Notes: generated by a model from the letters alone, not told the origin. DNA of 32,955 bases from Lachnospiraceae bacterium (GCA_017395635.1 JAFQOE010000054.1:1-32955), one strand, 5' to 3'; positions 13,733 to 24,213 are shown, counted from the first letter of the stretch. Numbers and translations are program-made.

Positions 13733-15190
13733 TTAGTACTTTCTAAGCAAAGAACGCTTAATTAATTCTATAAATTCCTGATTATCTTTCGTTTTAACAA
13801 ACAGCTTTAAGACTTCTGATATTGCCTCTTCCGGTTTATTGCCTGCAATTTCCTTTGCCATAGCATCCACAACTTCCTTTTCTGTCGGGGTTAACAACAA
13901 ATCATCTCTACGTGTTCCTGATTTGGAAATATCAATTGCAGGGAAAATTCTCTTTTCCTGAAGCTTACGATCCAATACAAGTTCCATGTTACCGGTTCCT
14001 TTGAATTCCTCAAATACAACGTCATCCATCTTAGAACCAGTCTCAACCAATGCTGTTGCAAGCACGGTTAACGAACCACCTTCACGCATATTACGAGCTG
14101 CACCAAAGAACTTCTTTGGCATATGAAGAGCAGCAGGATCCAAACCACCCGTTAAAGTTCTTCCACTTGGTGGAACCGTTAAGTTATAGGCTCTTGCTAA
14201 TCTTGTAATGGAATCTAATAAAATCACTACATCTTCCTTATGTTCAACAAGACGTTTTGCTCTCTCTAATACCATTTCCGACACACGCTTGTGATGTTCC
14301 GGTAACTCATCAAATGTAGAATAAATTACTTCTACATTTGGTCCTTCAATGGATTCTCTAATATCCGTAACCTCTTCCGGACGTTCATCAATCAACAACA
14401 CAATCATATGCATATCGCGATAAGTTCTACTGATACTCTTGGCAATTTGCTTTAATAAGGTTGTCTTACCAGCCTTCGGCGGTGCAACAATCATACCTCT
14501 TTGACCTTTACCAATTGGAGCAAGCAAATCCATAATACGCATTGATATACCCTTAGAATTCTCATTTTCCAACTTAATTCTTTCATCCGGAAAAATAGGT
14601 GTAAGATCCTCAAAATTCTTACGTTTCATTGCTGCTTCCACAGGATAGCCATTGATTGTTTTGATATACAAAAGCGCTGCAAACTTTTCTTTCTCTGTTT
14701 TTACCTTCTGATTTCCTACAATAATGTCACCCGTCTTCAGATTAAAACGTTTAATCTGTGCCGGTGATACGTAAATATCATTCTCACCCGGAAGATAATT
14801 CTCACAGCGGATAAATCCAAATCCATCTGACATAACCTCAAGGATACCATTTGCTTCTTTACCACTATCCAAACTATAATCCACTGAATCTGTTTTTTGT
14901 TTCGCTTCATTATCCCTTTTTGTTTCAGATGTCTTTCTAACTTCTGTTGTATCTACCGAATTTACTTCCTTTTCAGAACTAACTTTATTATCATTCTTTG
15001 AAGTTACTTGTACAGTTTCTTCACTGACCGGTTCAGTAACTACTTTGGTTGCTTCTCTTGCTGTTTGACGACCTTTAATCGCTGTTAATAATTCAGCAAG
15101 CTCACCTTTTTTCATAGTAGATACGCCTTTGATTCCCAATTCCTTTGCTAGATTACGTAGTTCTTGCAAAGACATTTCAGTGTAATTCAT
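13733..15190 (-). CDS. rho: Transcription termination factor Rho
   Basis: 485 residues, longer than E. coli Rho (419) because of a polar linker. Residues 1-38 are the Rho N-terminal helical domain ([18 protein letters not shown]). Residues about 45-108 are a low-complexity Lys/Glu/Thr/Ser insertion. The cold-shock RNA-binding fold lies at about 112-190 ([20 protein letters not shown]). The ATPase has Walker A APPKAGKT at 236-243 and Walker B VVILLDS with Asp326, followed by [13 protein letters not shown], the Q-loop region. It forms the hexameric RNA helicase that ends transcription. AAAGGAG lies 5 bases before the ATG. A leader of about 185 bases precedes it. Confidence 0.97.
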   Translation of the reverse strand: MNYTEMSLQELRNLAKELGIKGVSTMKKGELAELLTAIKGRQTAREATKVVTEPVSEETVQVTSKNDNKVSSEKEVNSVDTTEVRKTSETKRDNEAKQKTDSVDYSLDSGKEANGILEVMSDGFGFIRCENYLPGENDIYVSPAQIKRFNLKTGDIIVGNQKVKTEKEKFAALLYIKTINGYPVEAAMKRKNFEDLTPIFPDERIKLENENSKGISMRIMDLLAPIGKGQRGMIVAPPKAGKTTLLKQIAKSISRTYRDMHMIVLLIDERPEEVTDIRESIEGPNVEVIYSTFDELPEHHKRVSEMVLERAKRLVEHKEDVVILLDSITRLARAYNLTVPPSGRTLTGGLDPAALHMPKKFFGAARNMREGGSLTVLATALVETGSKMDDVVFEEFKGTGNMELVLDRKLQEKRIFPAIDISKSGTRRDDLLLTPTEKEVVDAMAKEIAGNKPEEAISEVLKLFVKTKDNQEFIELIKRSLLRKY

Positions 15191-15255
15191 ATTTACTCCT
15201 TTCTCATATCACATCGTGATAGGATGGCACTTCAAAACACATTTATTCAATTCTT

Positions 15256-15285
15256 AATACCGGGTATTGTGTAACCATTCGTTAC
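15256..15285. repeat. Two small hairpins in the rho leader
   Basis: AATACC-G-GGTATT (15256-15268) and GTAAC-CATTC-GTTAC (15271-15285) lie back to back in the untranslated leader of rho. Rho genes are often controlled by premature termination in the leader, and these could be part of that. Confidence 0.35.
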
Positions 15286-15382
15286 TTTCACAGTTTCGAT
15301 AATTAAGAAAAATTGCAACTATTCAGTATGTATATCCCATAAAATTACCAAACAATTACAACAAACATAGATAACTACAACG

Positions 15383-15410
15383 ATTATAGCATAATTCTAA
15401 CGAATGTAAA
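15383..15410 (-). promoter_or_regulatory. rho promoter
   Basis: Minus-strand TTTACA (complement of 15405-15410), 16-base spacer and TATAAT (complement of 15383-15388). It places the start near 15376, leaving a leader of about 185 bases before rho. Confidence 0.6.
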
Positions 15411-15488
15411 GTCTGATTATTCACATTTCATTTTATCATTCTTATAAAAAACACAAAAGTAAAACTTCATTTTTTTCAGCTTCAAACC

Positions 15489-15517
15489 TTGCACAACCCT
15501 ACACTAAATGTTAAGAT
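15489..15517 (+). promoter_or_regulatory. Malic enzyme promoter
   Basis: TTGCAC at 15489-15494, 17-base spacer and TAAGAT at 15512-15517. It is divergent from the rho promoter. An AAAGGA follows at 15541-15546. Confidence 0.5.
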
Positions 15518-15583
15518 GATATCCGACATATAAGCAAAAGAAAGGATATAACACAAGCATTTTGTTTGCGTATGGTACAAATT

Positions 15584-16738
15584 ATGGACGTATATAAACA
15601 ATCATTAAAGTTACATGAAAAATGGGCCGGTAAAATAAGCACAGAACCAAAATGTCCAGTGCAATCTCGCGAGGACTTATCTTTAGCATACACCCCGGGT
15701 GTGGCTGAGCCATGTAGAAAGATAGCTGATAATCCTGCCGACGTCTACAAATATACACAAAAAGGTAATACGGTTGCTGTCATTTCAGATGGAAGTGCTG
15801 TATTAGGTCTTGGTAATATCGGCGCTGCTGCTGCAATGCCTGTCATGGAAGGAAAAGCTGTTTTATTCAAATCTTTCGGCAATGTTAATGCTGTCCCAAT
15901 CTGTTTAGATACACAAGATACCGATGAAATTGTCGAAACCGTAATTCGCATCGCACCTGCTTTTGGCGGAATTAACTTAGAAGACATTTCCGCTCCTCGC
16001 TGTTTTGAGATTGAACAATGCCTTAATGATGCATTAGATATTCCTGTCTTCCATGATGATCAACACGGTACTGCTATCGTTGTACTTTCCGGTATTATCA
16101 ATGGACTTCGCATTACCGGCAAGAAAAAAGAAGAATGTAAAGTAGTAGTAAATGGTGCCGGTTCAGCAGGAGTTGCCATTACAAAACTATTACTAACATA
16201 CGGCTTTAAAAATGTAACCATGTGCGACCGCAACGGCATTTTACATAAAGATTACGAAGGATTGAACTGGATGCAACAAAAAATGGTAGAAGTAACCAAT
16301 CTAGAAGGAAAAACAGGTTCTTTGGCTGACGCATTAATAGGTGCTGACATATTTATTGGCGTATCTGCGCCTGGAATTGTTTCCGCCGATATGGTTCGTT
16401 CTATGAATAAAGATTCCATCTTATTTGCCATGGCAAATCCTACACCGGAAATCATGCCTGATATTGCAAAGGAAGCTGGTGCACGTATTGTAGGAACCGG
16501 ACGCTCCGATTTTCCAAACCAGGTAAACAATGTAATTGCTTTCCCAGGAATCTTCAAAGGTGCATTAGAAGGACGTGCTTCTATCATCACAGAAGAAATG
16601 AAATTAGCTGCTGCTGAAGCAATCGCTTCTCTTGTATCAGATGAAGATTTGTGCGATGATTTTATCATGCCTGAAGCATTTGACCCTAGAGTTGCTGATG
16701 CTGTAAGTGCTGCTGTAAAATCACATATCCATGCATAA
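15584..16738 (+). CDS. NAD(P)-dependent malic enzyme (oxaloacetate-decarboxylating)
   Basis: 384 residues from ATG 15584 (MDVYKQSLKLHEKW), the start that best fits the family. Alternative in-frame starts are ATG 15572 and TTG 15566. The only clear Shine-Dalgarno (AAAGGA, 15541-15546) is too far away for any of them, so the start is uncertain. YTPGVAEPC carries the catalytic Tyr, GKAVLFKSFGNVNAVP the catalytic Lys region, EDISAPRCFEIE the metal-binding acids, and VVVNGAGSAGVAI the dinucleotide-binding fold. It converts malate to pyruvate and CO2 in the cytosol. It is the short bacterial form without a phosphotransacetylase-like tail. The DUF4364 gene follows after 18 bases. Confidence 0.93.
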   Translation: MDVYKQSLKLHEKWAGKISTEPKCPVQSREDLSLAYTPGVAEPCRKIADNPADVYKYTQKGNTVAVISDGSAVLGLGNIGAAAAMPVMEGKAVLFKSFGNVNAVPICLDTQDTDEIVETVIRIAPAFGGINLEDISAPRCFEIEQCLNDALDIPVFHDDQHGTAIVVLSGIINGLRITGKKKEECKVVVNGAGSAGVAITKLLLTYGFKNVTMCDRNGILHKDYEGLNWMQQKMVEVTNLEGKTGSLADALIGADIFIGVSAPGIVSADMVRSMNKDSILFAMANPTPEIMPDIAKEAGARIVGTGRSDFPNQVNNVIAFPGIFKGALEGRASIITEEMKLAAAEAIASLVSDEDLCDDFIMPEAFDPRVADAVSAAVKSHIHA

Positions 16739-16756
16739 AACTAGGAGGGACTACCT

Positions 16757-17278
16757 ATGACAAGCGAAGGATTGGTTTTATACAAGCTTATGATTTTGTA
16801 TATGCTAGACCGAGTGGATTTTCCACTAACCGGATCACAAATTTCACAATTCATATTAGATAAGGGATATACGAATTACTTTAACTTGCAAATCGCTCAA
16901 AATGAATTAATTGAACAGGACTTCATCAAACCTACCACTGCAAGAAATCACTCTCTATACGAAATAACAGAGCAAGGAAAAGAAGCGGTAGAATTATTCG
17001 AATTCAAGATTTCAGATGCAATCAAATTCGATATTATGAACTATTTGAAGGAACAGAAAATTGAACTCCGCAATGAATCCGCAATTTCATCTGACTACTA
17101 CCCTTCTAACAATGAGTACGTAGCCCAATGTAGCATCAAAGAGCGAAATCATACATTATTAGAAATCAAACTAACTGTTCCTACACAGGAACAAGCCATT
17201 CATATTTGTGATTCTTGGCGAGATAAAAGCGAGGAAATATACCAGTACCTCATCACACAGGTTTGGCAGGATAATTGA
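16757..17278 (+). CDS. DUF4364 winged-helix protein
   Basis: 173 residues. The first 80 form a winged helix (YKLMILYMLDRVDFPLTGSQ, then SLYEITEQGKEAVELF) like PadR/MarR-type regulators. The rest is a mixed domain typical of DUF4364, a Clostridia family of presumed transcription regulators. AGGAGG lies 8 bases before the ATG. It is cotranscribed with the malic enzyme and both end at a strong terminator, so a link to carbon metabolism is possible but unproven. Confidence 0.85.
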   Translation: MTSEGLVLYKLMILYMLDRVDFPLTGSQISQFILDKGYTNYFNLQIAQNELIEQDFIKPTTARNHSLYEITEQGKEAVELFEFKISDAIKFDIMNYLKEQKIELRNESAISSDYYPSNNEYVAQCSIKERNHTLLEIKLTVPTQEQAIHICDSWRDKSEEIYQYLITQVWQDN

Positions 17279-17340
17279 TTCTTTCATATACAACATGCAT
17301 TTCCAATATTCAAAAAAGCAAAACAATATCTCTATACTAC

Positions 17341-17391
17341 AGAACGGAACAAGTTTCAGCAAACTTGTTCCGTTCTATTTATCATTATTTT
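17341..17391 (+). terminator. Strong terminator between convergent genes
   Basis: AGAACGGAACAAGTTT and its exact complement form a 16-bp perfect stem with loop CAGC (17341-17376), followed by ATTTATCATTATTTT. It ends the malic enzyme operon. On the other strand it lies downstream of ysxC and may serve both directions. Confidence 0.88.
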
Positions 17392-17434
17392 AATAAAATT
17401 TCTTAACGCTTACAAATTCATCCTATTGACTGAC

Positions 17435-18052
17435 TCATTCTACAGTAGCCTCAATAGATTCATCTGTCGGTGTTAATATACTCTCAATATAATCCCAGAT
17501 TTCATCTTTTCCCTGTTTTGATAACGCAGAAAATGGAAATATCAAATCCTCTTTTCCCATTTCTAATTTGGTTCGAATAATCTTAAGATTCTTCTGCAAT
17601 TGTGAGCGCTTAATTTTGTCCGCTTTCGTTGCAATAATAACAGGGGTAAATCCACTCTGGATAATCCAGTCATACATCATTTTATCATTCGCAGATGGTT
17701 CATGACGAATGTCAATCAACAAAAACACTAATACTAATTTATCCGATGTGTTCAAATACCTTTCAATCATTTTACCCCATTTTTCACGTTCTGTAGCGGA
17801 TACTTTTGCATATCCATAACCTGGTAAATCCACAAAATAAAAGGCGTCATTAATTTTATAGAAATTAATCGTTTGTGTTTTACCAGGCTGTGAGGATGTT
17901 CTAGCCAATGCTTTACGATTCAACAATCCATTGATAAGGGAAGATTTACCAACATTGGACTTACCCGCAAAAGCAATCTCTAACTCTTGATTATTCGGCA
18001 ATTTACTTGTAACACCACATACTGTTTCTAATTCTGCACTCTTTACAACCAT
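17435..18052 (-). CDS. ysxC: Ribosome biogenesis GTPase YsxC/EngB
   Basis: 205 residues from ATG 18052 (MVVKSAELETV); an upstream ATG at 18076 is less likely because AGAGGTG lies 9 bases before 18052. GTPase motifs: G1 GKSNVGKSS, G3 DLPGYGYAKV, G4 TKADK and a late SALSKQG for G5. EngB-type GTPases help to assemble the large ribosomal subunit. It follows lon, the common Firmicute arrangement. Confidence 0.95.
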   Translation of the reverse strand: MVVKSAELETVCGVTSKLPNNQELEIAFAGKSNVGKSSLINGLLNRKALARTSSQPGKTQTINFYKINDAFYFVDLPGYGYAKVSATEREKWGKMIERYLNTSDKLVLVFLLIDIRHEPSANDKMMYDWIIQSGFTPVIIATKADKIKRSQLQKNLKIIRTKLEMGKEDLIFPFSALSKQGKDEIWDYIESILTPTDESIEATVE

Positions 18053-18112
18053 TTTCTCTATCACCTCTTTTAGCATCTTTTAGTAACTATTCAAAGCCTC
18101 ATTCAAAAAAGC

Positions 18113-20461
18113 TTACTTTTCCTTCAGCACAAAGCTTCTTTTTACAATTCCCTGTGCAATCACTTCTTCCATATGAGATACATACTTTATTTCTAAACCA
18201 TCCGTAATCTCAGCTTCTAATTCGGCTACATTTTTGCGATTCTCACTTGGTACAAACACTTTAGACAATCCCGCGTTTTTCGCCGCTAATAACTTTTCTT
18301 TCAATCCACCAATCGGAAGTACATCTCCTTTTAAAGTAATCTCACCCGTCATTGCAAGCTTACCATCCACCGGTCGATTCATTAATGCAGAATACATCGC
18401 CAATGCCATCGTAATTCCTGCAGATGGACCATCTTTTGGAGTTGCACCTTCTGGCACATGAACATGCACAACATGTTTTTCAAAATATTCCTCAGGAAGT
18501 TTTCGTACATCCGGTAAGGTGCGAACAAATGAAAGTGCAATCTGTGCAGATTCTTTCATCACATCGCCCAAATTACCTGTTAATGTCAAACCACCTTTTC
18601 CATCCAAAAGATTTACTTCTACTTTTAATGTATCTCCACCAACTTTTGTCCATGCAAGACCTGTCACAACACCTATCTTATCTTGATAGGTTTCTTTGTC
18701 CAATGTATACTTTTCTACACCCAACAATTCTGTTAATTTTTTCGGTGTAACCCGTAAAGATTTGTATTCTTCTGTCAAGATTCCTCTTGCAGCCTTTTGC
18801 ATTAATCTTCCAATCGTTTGCTCTAACTTTCGAACACCCGCTTCTCTCGTATAGTTACGAATAATCTTATAGATAGCTTCATCTGTTATTTTGAATTGCT
18901 TTGCTAATAAACCATTCTTTTTTAACTGTTTTGATATAAGATAAAGCTTAGCAATATGAAACTTTTCATTCTCTGTATAGCTATTTACCTCTATAATTTC
19001 CATACGATCACGAAGTGGTTCAGGAATAGTAGATACATCATTTGCTGTTGCTACAAATAGAACTTTACTTAGGTCTACCGGTACTTCAAAATAATGATCT
19101 GTAAAACAAACATTCTGCTCACCATCTAATACCTCCAACAAAGCAGAGGAGACATCCCCCTTGTGATCGCTACTAGTTTTGTCTACTTCATCTAACAAAA
19201 TCAAAGGATTGTTAACCTTCGCCTTTGTAATAGCACTCACAATTCTTCCCGGCATTGCACCAATATAAGTTTTTCTATGTCCACGGATTTCTGCTTCATC
19301 CCGGACACCACCTAATGCAATTCTGGCATATTCTTTATTCAATGCTCGTGCAATTGATCTGGCAATTGATGTTTTACCCGTTCCCGGTGGACCAACCAAG
19401 CAAAGAATCGGTGCATCTTTTCTGCCACTCAGATTACGTACTGCAAGGTAATCAATAATCCGTTCTTTAATCTTAGAAAGACCATAATGATCTTTCTCTA
19501 AAATATCAATCGCCTTTCTTAAATCTTCATTATCCTTTCCTTCCTTGTCCCAAGGATATTCCAACAAAGTTTCAATATAATTACGAAGAACTGCACTCTC
19601 AGAAGAAGAATAAGATAAGCTTCGAAATCTTTTGATTTCTTTCTCAATCTTTTCTCTTACTTCTTTTGGAGGATTCACCTTTTTTAGCTCATTTTCATAA
19701 CGATCCCCCTCATCCTCTGCGCTTTCTTCACCTAATTCTTTTCTGATTAATTTCAATTGTTCTCTTAATACATAATCCCGTTGGTTCTGATTAACGCAGT
19801 CTTTTAATTTTTCTCCAATTTCTTCGCGAATATTGTAGATTTCCATTTCATTTAAAACAATAGAAATCAATAACTCTACTCTGGCGTTCAAATTACTTTC
19901 TTCTAATATTGACTGTCTGGAAGTACTTGGTAACGCAAGTGCTTCTGCCATACAGTCAGCTAATAGTTCCAAACTGCGAATCTTACTAAGTGTAGAAGAC
20001 ATTGATTTATTAGTAATCATGTTTTTCTTCTCACATCGTTTTAACAAATCCTTAAGAATCCGAATTCTTGCAGTTTGCTCTGTTTGTGATAGTTCTGTAA
20101 CCTGCTCTATCACTTCCACTTGTGCACAATTGTAATGTTCACCATTCACTACATCATTAATACAAGCTCTTTCTTTACCCGCCAGTAAAATACGAGTTTG
20201 TCCATTCGGCAATTTTAATATCTGTCGTACTGTAGCAATCGTTCCTACAGAATACAAACAATCTAACGAAACTTCATCACCTTCAAAACGTTTTTTTGCC
20301 ATTACAACAAATATATCTATATTATTTTCCAAAGCAGAATTCACTGCATGAATGGAATTATCTTTTTCAACTAATAATTGAACAGTGGTACCAGGCATCA
20401 AAACAATTTCCTTCAATACCAACAATGGAAGAACTATATCTTCTTTCATCTTATTTCCCAT
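18113..20461 (-). CDS. lon: ATP-dependent protease Lon
   Basis: 782 residues from ATG 20461 (MGNKMKEDIVLPLLVLKEIV). GAGGA lies 6 bases before it, so the in-frame starts at 20467 and 20518 are less likely. Residues about 8-205 are the substrate-binding LON domain. The AAA module has Walker A GPPGTGKT (about 357-364) and Walker B LILLDEVDK. The protease domain has catalytic Ser680 in KDGPSAGITMAL and Lys721 in GGLKEKLLAA. It degrades damaged and regulatory proteins in the cytosol. It closes the tig-clpP-clpX-lon-ysxC cluster with ysxC 60 bases on. Confidence 0.97.
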   Translation of the reverse strand: MGNKMKEDIVLPLLVLKEIVLMPGTTVQLLVEKDNSIHAVNSALENNIDIFVVMAKKRFEGDEVSLDCLYSVGTIATVRQILKLPNGQTRILLAGKERACINDVVNGEHYNCAQVEVIEQVTELSQTEQTARIRILKDLLKRCEKKNMITNKSMSSTLSKIRSLELLADCMAEALALPSTSRQSILEESNLNARVELLISIVLNEMEIYNIREEIGEKLKDCVNQNQRDYVLREQLKLIRKELGEESAEDEGDRYENELKKVNPPKEVREKIEKEIKRFRSLSYSSSESAVLRNYIETLLEYPWDKEGKDNEDLRKAIDILEKDHYGLSKIKERIIDYLAVRNLSGRKDAPILCLVGPPGTGKTSIARSIARALNKEYARIALGGVRDEAEIRGHRKTYIGAMPGRIVSAITKAKVNNPLILLDEVDKTSSDHKGDVSSALLEVLDGEQNVCFTDHYFEVPVDLSKVLFVATANDVSTIPEPLRDRMEIIEVNSYTENEKFHIAKLYLISKQLKKNGLLAKQFKITDEAIYKIIRNYTREAGVRKLEQTIGRLMQKAARGILTEEYKSLRVTPKKLTELLGVEKYTLDKETYQDKIGVVTGLAWTKVGGDTLKVEVNLLDGKGGLTLTGNLGDVMKESAQIALSFVRTLPDVRKLPEEYFEKHVVHVHVPEGATPKDGPSAGITMALAMYSALMNRPVDGKLAMTGEITLKGDVLPIGGLKEKLLAAKNAGLSKVFVPSENRKNVAELEAEITDGLEIKYVSHMEEVIAQGIVKRSFVLKEK

Positions 20462-20553
20462 ATTCATTCCTCGCTTTATCTTTATGAATTGAAGAAATGG
20501 AACCTGCAGTCTATACAAGTTCCATTTTCATTAATTTCTTCTATTCAGAAAAT

Positions 20554-20580
20554 GTAACTGTTCATTCTTTTCACAGTTAC
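20554..20580 (-). terminator. Weak hairpin between clpX and lon
   Basis: GTAACTGT (20554-20561) and ACAGTTAC (20573-20580) form an 8-bp stem, followed on the minus strand by ATTTTCTG. It may be a leaky terminator after clpX that allows some read-through into lon. Confidence 0.4.
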
Positions 20581-20598
20581 GTGCAAAAGTCTACTTTA

Positions 20599-21891
20599 TT
20601 AAGCTATTTCTCCACTATTTTTCTTTGGATGTCGCTTTACAAATGACTTTTTCGTTCTTGGAGAATCAGAATATACAATCTCTGGTTCACCTGTTCCCTC
20701 AACGGTCTCCTTTGTAATCACACATTTTGAAATCTCATCATTAGAAGGAACCTCATACATCAAATCAGTAACTGCTCTTTCAATAATAGAGCGCAGACCT
20801 CTCGCACCTGTCTTTCTCTCCATTGTTTCTTTTGCAATTGCTCTTAATGCCGCTTCTTCAAACGCAAGCTCTACACCATCTAATTCAAATAATTTCTTAT
20901 ACTGCTTACAAATTGCACTCTTTGGCTCTGTCAAAATACGCATAAGCGCATCTTCATCCAACAAATCTAAAGTAACTGTTACCGGTACACGACCAATAAA
21001 CTCCGGAATCAATCCATATTTTACATAATCAGCCGGAGTCACCTGTTTCAACAACTCTCCAACATTCTTGTCGTTCTTCTCAGCCAACTCAGCACCAAAT
21101 CCAATAGACTTCTTACCAATACGATTCTCGATAATCTTTTCCATTCCATCAAACGCACCACCACAAATAAATAGAATATTAGTGGTATCAATCTGGATGA
21201 ATTCTTGATGAGGATGCTTTCTGCCACCTTGAGGTGGTACTGATGCTACTGTTCCTTCAATAATCTTAAGAAGTGCCTGCTGAACACCTTCACCTGATAC
21301 GTCTCTTGTGATAGAAACATTTTCTGATTTCTTGGTAATTTTATCAATCTCATCAATATAGATAATACCATGCTCTGCACGTTCTACATCATAATCAGCT
21401 GCCTGAATAATCTTTAAAAGAATATTCTCAACGTCTTCACCCACATAACCTGCTTCTGTCAATGCAGTAGCATCTGCAATTGCAAATGGAACATTCAACA
21501 GTTTTGCAAGTGTCTGTGCAAGATACGTTTTACCCGAACCAGTTGGTCCAACCATAATAATATTACTCTTCTGTAATTCAACATCAAAGTCCTTATCTGC
21601 AAGAATACGCTTATAGTGATTATACACTGCAACAGACAACACTTTCTTTGCATCTTCCTGACCAATTACATACTGATCCAGAAACTCTTTAATCTCCTTC
21701 GGCTTCAACAAATTAATATCCGTCGATTCTTCGTAATCTTCTAATTCATCTTCAATAATTTCTGAACACACCTCGATACATTCATCACAAATGTACACAT
21801 TCTGTCCTGCAATTAATTTTCTAACCTGATCTTGTGTTTTATTACAAAATGAACAACGTAAAGGCTTTCTTTCTTCACCACGACCTGCCAT
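20599..21891 (-). CDS. clpX: ClpXP unfoldase subunit ClpX
   Basis: 430 residues. The zinc-binding dimerisation domain has Cys13, Cys16, Cys35 and Cys38 (CSFC ... CDEC). AAA+ motifs: Walker A GPTGSGKT (115-122), pore loop GYVGED (148-153), Walker [10 protein letters not shown] (Asp180, Glu181) and the sensor region [11 protein letters not shown]. It unfolds tagged substrates and feeds them to ClpP, encoded 64 bases upstream. The Lys/Arg-rich C-terminal tail is usual. Confidence 0.97.
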   Translation of the reverse strand: MAGRGEERKPLRCSFCNKTQDQVRKLIAGQNVYICDECIEVCSEIIEDELEDYEESTDINLLKPKEIKEFLDQYVIGQEDAKKVLSVAVYNHYKRILADKDFDVELQKSNIIMVGPTGSGKTYLAQTLAKLLNVPFAIADATALTEAGYVGEDVENILLKIIQAADYDVERAEHGIIYIDEIDKITKKSENVSITRDVSGEGVQQALLKIIEGTVASVPPQGGRKHPHQEFIQIDTTNILFICGGAFDGMEKIIENRIGKKSIGFGAELAEKNDKNVGELLKQVTPADYVKYGLIPEFIGRVPVTVTLDLLDEDALMRILTEPKSAICKQYKKLFELDGVELAFEEAALRAIAKETMERKTGARGLRSIIERAVTDLMYEVPSNDEISKCVITKETVEGTGEPEIVYSDSPRTKKSFVKRHPKKNSGEIA

Positions 21892-21955
21892 TGCTACACC
21901 TCATTCTCTCATACTTATTCTCTCATAATCGCTTTATCTTTGGTTCGTTCATGAA

Positions 21956-22558
21956 TTATTTGCCCATAACCTCACGATTTTCAACAACAACGTCAATCAA
22001 ACCATATTCCTTTGCAGCTTGTGCGCTTAACCAATTATCACGATCTGTATCCTTCTCAATCACTTCAATTGGTTTTCCAGTCTTCTCTGCTAAGATAGTA
22101 TTCAATTTACGTTTTGTATTCAAGATATGTCTTGTAGTAATCTCCATATCACTTGCCTGACTACCACCCGGCATACCGCCCATCGGCTGATGAATCATAA
22201 TTTCAGCATTTGGTAATGCCATACGCTTACCCGGTGCACCACCAGCAAGCAAAAATGCACCCATACTAGCTGCCATACCTACACAAATTGTAGATACATC
22301 ACACTTAATATAGTTCATTGTATCATAAATACCAAATCCTGCTGATACAGAACCACCCGGGCTATTAATATATAAATGAATATCCTTCGTAGGATCTTCT
22401 GATTCCAAGAAAAGAAGCTGTGCGATTACAAGACTTGCTGTTACATCATTCACTTCTTCCCCAAGGAAAATAATACGCTCTTTTAATAATCTTGAATAAA
22501 TGTCATAGGAACGTTCACCTCGACTTGTTTGCTCAATGACGTAAGGTACTAAACTCAT
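21956..22558 (-). CDS. clpP: ClpXP protease subunit ClpP
   Basis: 200 residues with the full catalytic triad: Ser98 (GMAASMGA), His123 (MIHQPMGG) and Asp172 (TDRDNW). [12 protein letters not shown] is the oxyanion strand. It forms the tetradecameric peptidase chamber used by ClpX. AAGGAGG precedes the ATG. An intercistronic hairpin separates it from tig. Confidence 0.97.
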   Translation of the reverse strand: MSLVPYVIEQTSRGERSYDIYSRLLKERIIFLGEEVNDVTASLVIAQLLFLESEDPTKDIHLYINSPGGSVSAGFGIYDTMNYIKCDVSTICVGMAASMGAFLLAGGAPGKRMALPNAEIMIHQPMGGMPGGSQASDMEITTRHILNTKRKLNTILAEKTGKPIEVIEKDTDRDNWLSAQAAKEYGLIDVVVENREVMGK

Positions 22559-22581
22559 ATCATATCCTCCTTTAGAAAGAT

Positions 22582-22604
22582 AGGGCTGTCTTGTTGACAG
22601 CCCT
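22582..22604 (-). terminator. Hairpin between tig and clpP
   Basis: AGGGCTGTC (22582-22590) and GACAGCCCT (22596-22604) form a perfect 9-bp GC-rich stem with a 5-base loop. On the minus strand ATCTTTCT follows, a poor U-tract, and the clpP ribosome-binding site comes right after. It is likely a partial terminator or RNA-stabilising stem tuning clpP relative to tig. Confidence 0.5.
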
Positions 22605-22614
22605 CATATTATAA

Positions 22615-23901
22615 TTATTTCTCTACTGCTGCATCTGTTACAAGGTCAACTGCCTTCTGTACTGCGATATCTTTCTTAATAGCATCCTTCTCAGAATCAC
22701 CAACTAAGCCTGATAACTGTTCAACATCCATCTGATACATCTCAGCCATCTTCTTTAACTCTTCTTCTAACTCATCGTCAGAAACTTGAATATCCTCAGC
22801 CTTAGCAATTGCTTCCAATACAAGACGAGACTTAATTCTTCTCTCAGCCTCAGGAGTAGCTGTCTCCATAAACTTCTCCTTTGTCATTCCTGTAAACTGG
22901 AAGTACTGCTCAATTGAAAGTCCCTGGTAGCTAATCTGCTGTGCAAACTCGTTCATCATCTGTTCCTTAGTTGTCTCAACCATTGGCTCAGGAATCTCCA
23001 TTGTTGCATTCTCAATAATCTTGTCGATTACAAGACCTTCTTTTGTATTCTTAGCTGCTTTCTCTTTCTTAGCCTTAAGAGTATTCTTGATATCTTCCTT
23101 ATACTCGTCTAATGTATCAAACTCAGAAACCTCAGAAGCAAACTCGTCATCTAACTCAGGAAGTTCTGTCTCTTTGATACCATTCAACTTACACTTAAAT
23201 ACTGCTGGCTTACCTGCAAGATCCTCTGCCTGGTAGTTCTCTGGGAAAGTAACATTAACGTCAAATTCCTCACCAATATTCTTGCCAACAATCTGATCCT
23301 CGAAAGTATCAATAAATGAATGAGAACCTAATGTAAGCTGGTAGTTCTCTCCCTTACCACCTTCGAATGCTTCGCCATCAATAAATCCTTCAAAATCGAT
23401 AGTTACTTCGTCATCCATCTTAGCAGCTCTGTCTTCTACAGGAATGTTACGTGCATTCTGCTTCTGAACATTCAAAAGTTCAGCCTGAACATCTTCATCT
23501 GTTACCTCTACTTCAACTTTCTCGATTTCAATTCCCTTATAATCACCTAATGTAACTTCCGGCTTAACTGCTACAGTTGCTGTATAAATGAAGTCTTTAC
23601 CCTTCTCCATCTGAACAACATCAATTTCAGGACGAGAAACAACATCTAAACCACACTCATCCAAAGCACCTGGATATGAGTTTTCCATACATGTATTAGC
23701 AGCATCTTCATAAAACATCTCTGGACCATACATCTTTTCAATATAAGCCTGAGGTACTTTACCTTTACGGAAACCTGGAATAGAAATCTTATTCTTCTGC
23801 TTATTGTATGAATCTTTCATTGCCTCTGTAAATTCTGCTGCAGGCACTGTGATCGTAAGCTTTGCCATATTCTTCTCTAAATTTTCCACTGTTAAACTCA
23901 T
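22615..23901 (-). CDS. tig: Trigger factor
   Basis: 428 residues from ATG 23901 (MSLTVENLEKNMAKLTI); AAGGAGG stands about 10 bases upstream, and a TTG 9 bases earlier is a poorer start. The ribosome-docking signature GFRKGKVP is at about 43-50. The FKBP-type prolyl isomerase domain spans about 150-245 (DDEVTIDFEGFIDGEAFEGG), followed by the long helical arms. It binds nascent chains at the ribosomal exit. It is the first gene of the tig-clpP-clpX-lon cluster. Confidence 0.97.
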   Translation of the reverse strand: MSLTVENLEKNMAKLTITVPAAEFTEAMKDSYNKQKNKISIPGFRKGKVPQAYIEKMYGPEMFYEDAANTCMENSYPGALDECGLDVVSRPEIDVVQMEKGKDFIYTATVAVKPEVTLGDYKGIEIEKVEVEVTDEDVQAELLNVQKQNARNIPVEDRAAKMDDEVTIDFEGFIDGEAFEGGKGENYQLTLGSHSFIDTFEDQIVGKNIGEEFDVNVTFPENYQAEDLAGKPAVFKCKLNGIKETELPELDDEFASEVSEFDTLDEYKEDIKNTLKAKKEKAAKNTKEGLVIDKIIENATMEIPEPMVETTKEQMMNEFAQQISYQGLSIEQYFQFTGMTKEKFMETATPEAERRIKSRLVLEAIAKAEDIQVSDDELEEELKKMAEMYQMDVEQLSGLVGDSEKDAIKKDIAVQKAVDLVTDAAVEK

Positions 23902-24001
23902 CTTTAACAATTCCTCCTTAAATATATATCATTTTATTCTTTTGCAGTTTTCATAAGCGATCACCTGCATAAATGCAGTCTTCAACCGCACAAATCAATC
24001 A

Positions 24002-24031
24002 ATTATACCACGCAGAATATAAGAATGTCTA
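24002..24031 (-). promoter_or_regulatory. tig promoter
   Basis: Minus-strand TAGACA (complement of 24026-24031), 18-base spacer and TGG-TATAAT (-10 is the complement of 24002-24007). The start would be near 23995, giving a leader of about 95 bases. The leader holds a CTGCAT/ATGCAG hairpin (23965-23978) and a heptacodon ATG...TAA frame at 23934-23954. Confidence 0.65.
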
Positions 24032-24101
24032 GTGCTAACATGAATTTTTTCTCAACGAAAAATATTACTGCAAAGATAACTTATATTATGTAATCTATGT
24101 T

Positions 24102-24153
24102 AACACAAAGAAGGTCATCATTTACCTTCTACAAAAGTAAATGATGACCTTCT
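24102..24153 (-). terminator. Terminator of the spore protein gene
   Basis: AGAAGGTCATCATTTAC (24109-24125) and its exact complement (24137-24153) make a 17-bp stem with an 11-base loop. On the minus strand it is followed by TTGTGTT. It lies 60 bases after the SASP stop. Confidence 0.75.
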
Positions 24154-24213
24154 GCTCCATATGCATTTATACTACATATTTATGGTAGATATTCTGTAAT
24201 TATATTAAAATAA

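Noticed and set aside
23934..23954. Six-residue leader peptide before tig (MKTAKE)
   Set aside because: It has a GGTGA upstream, but so short a frame is expected by chance and no attenuator structure accompanies it.
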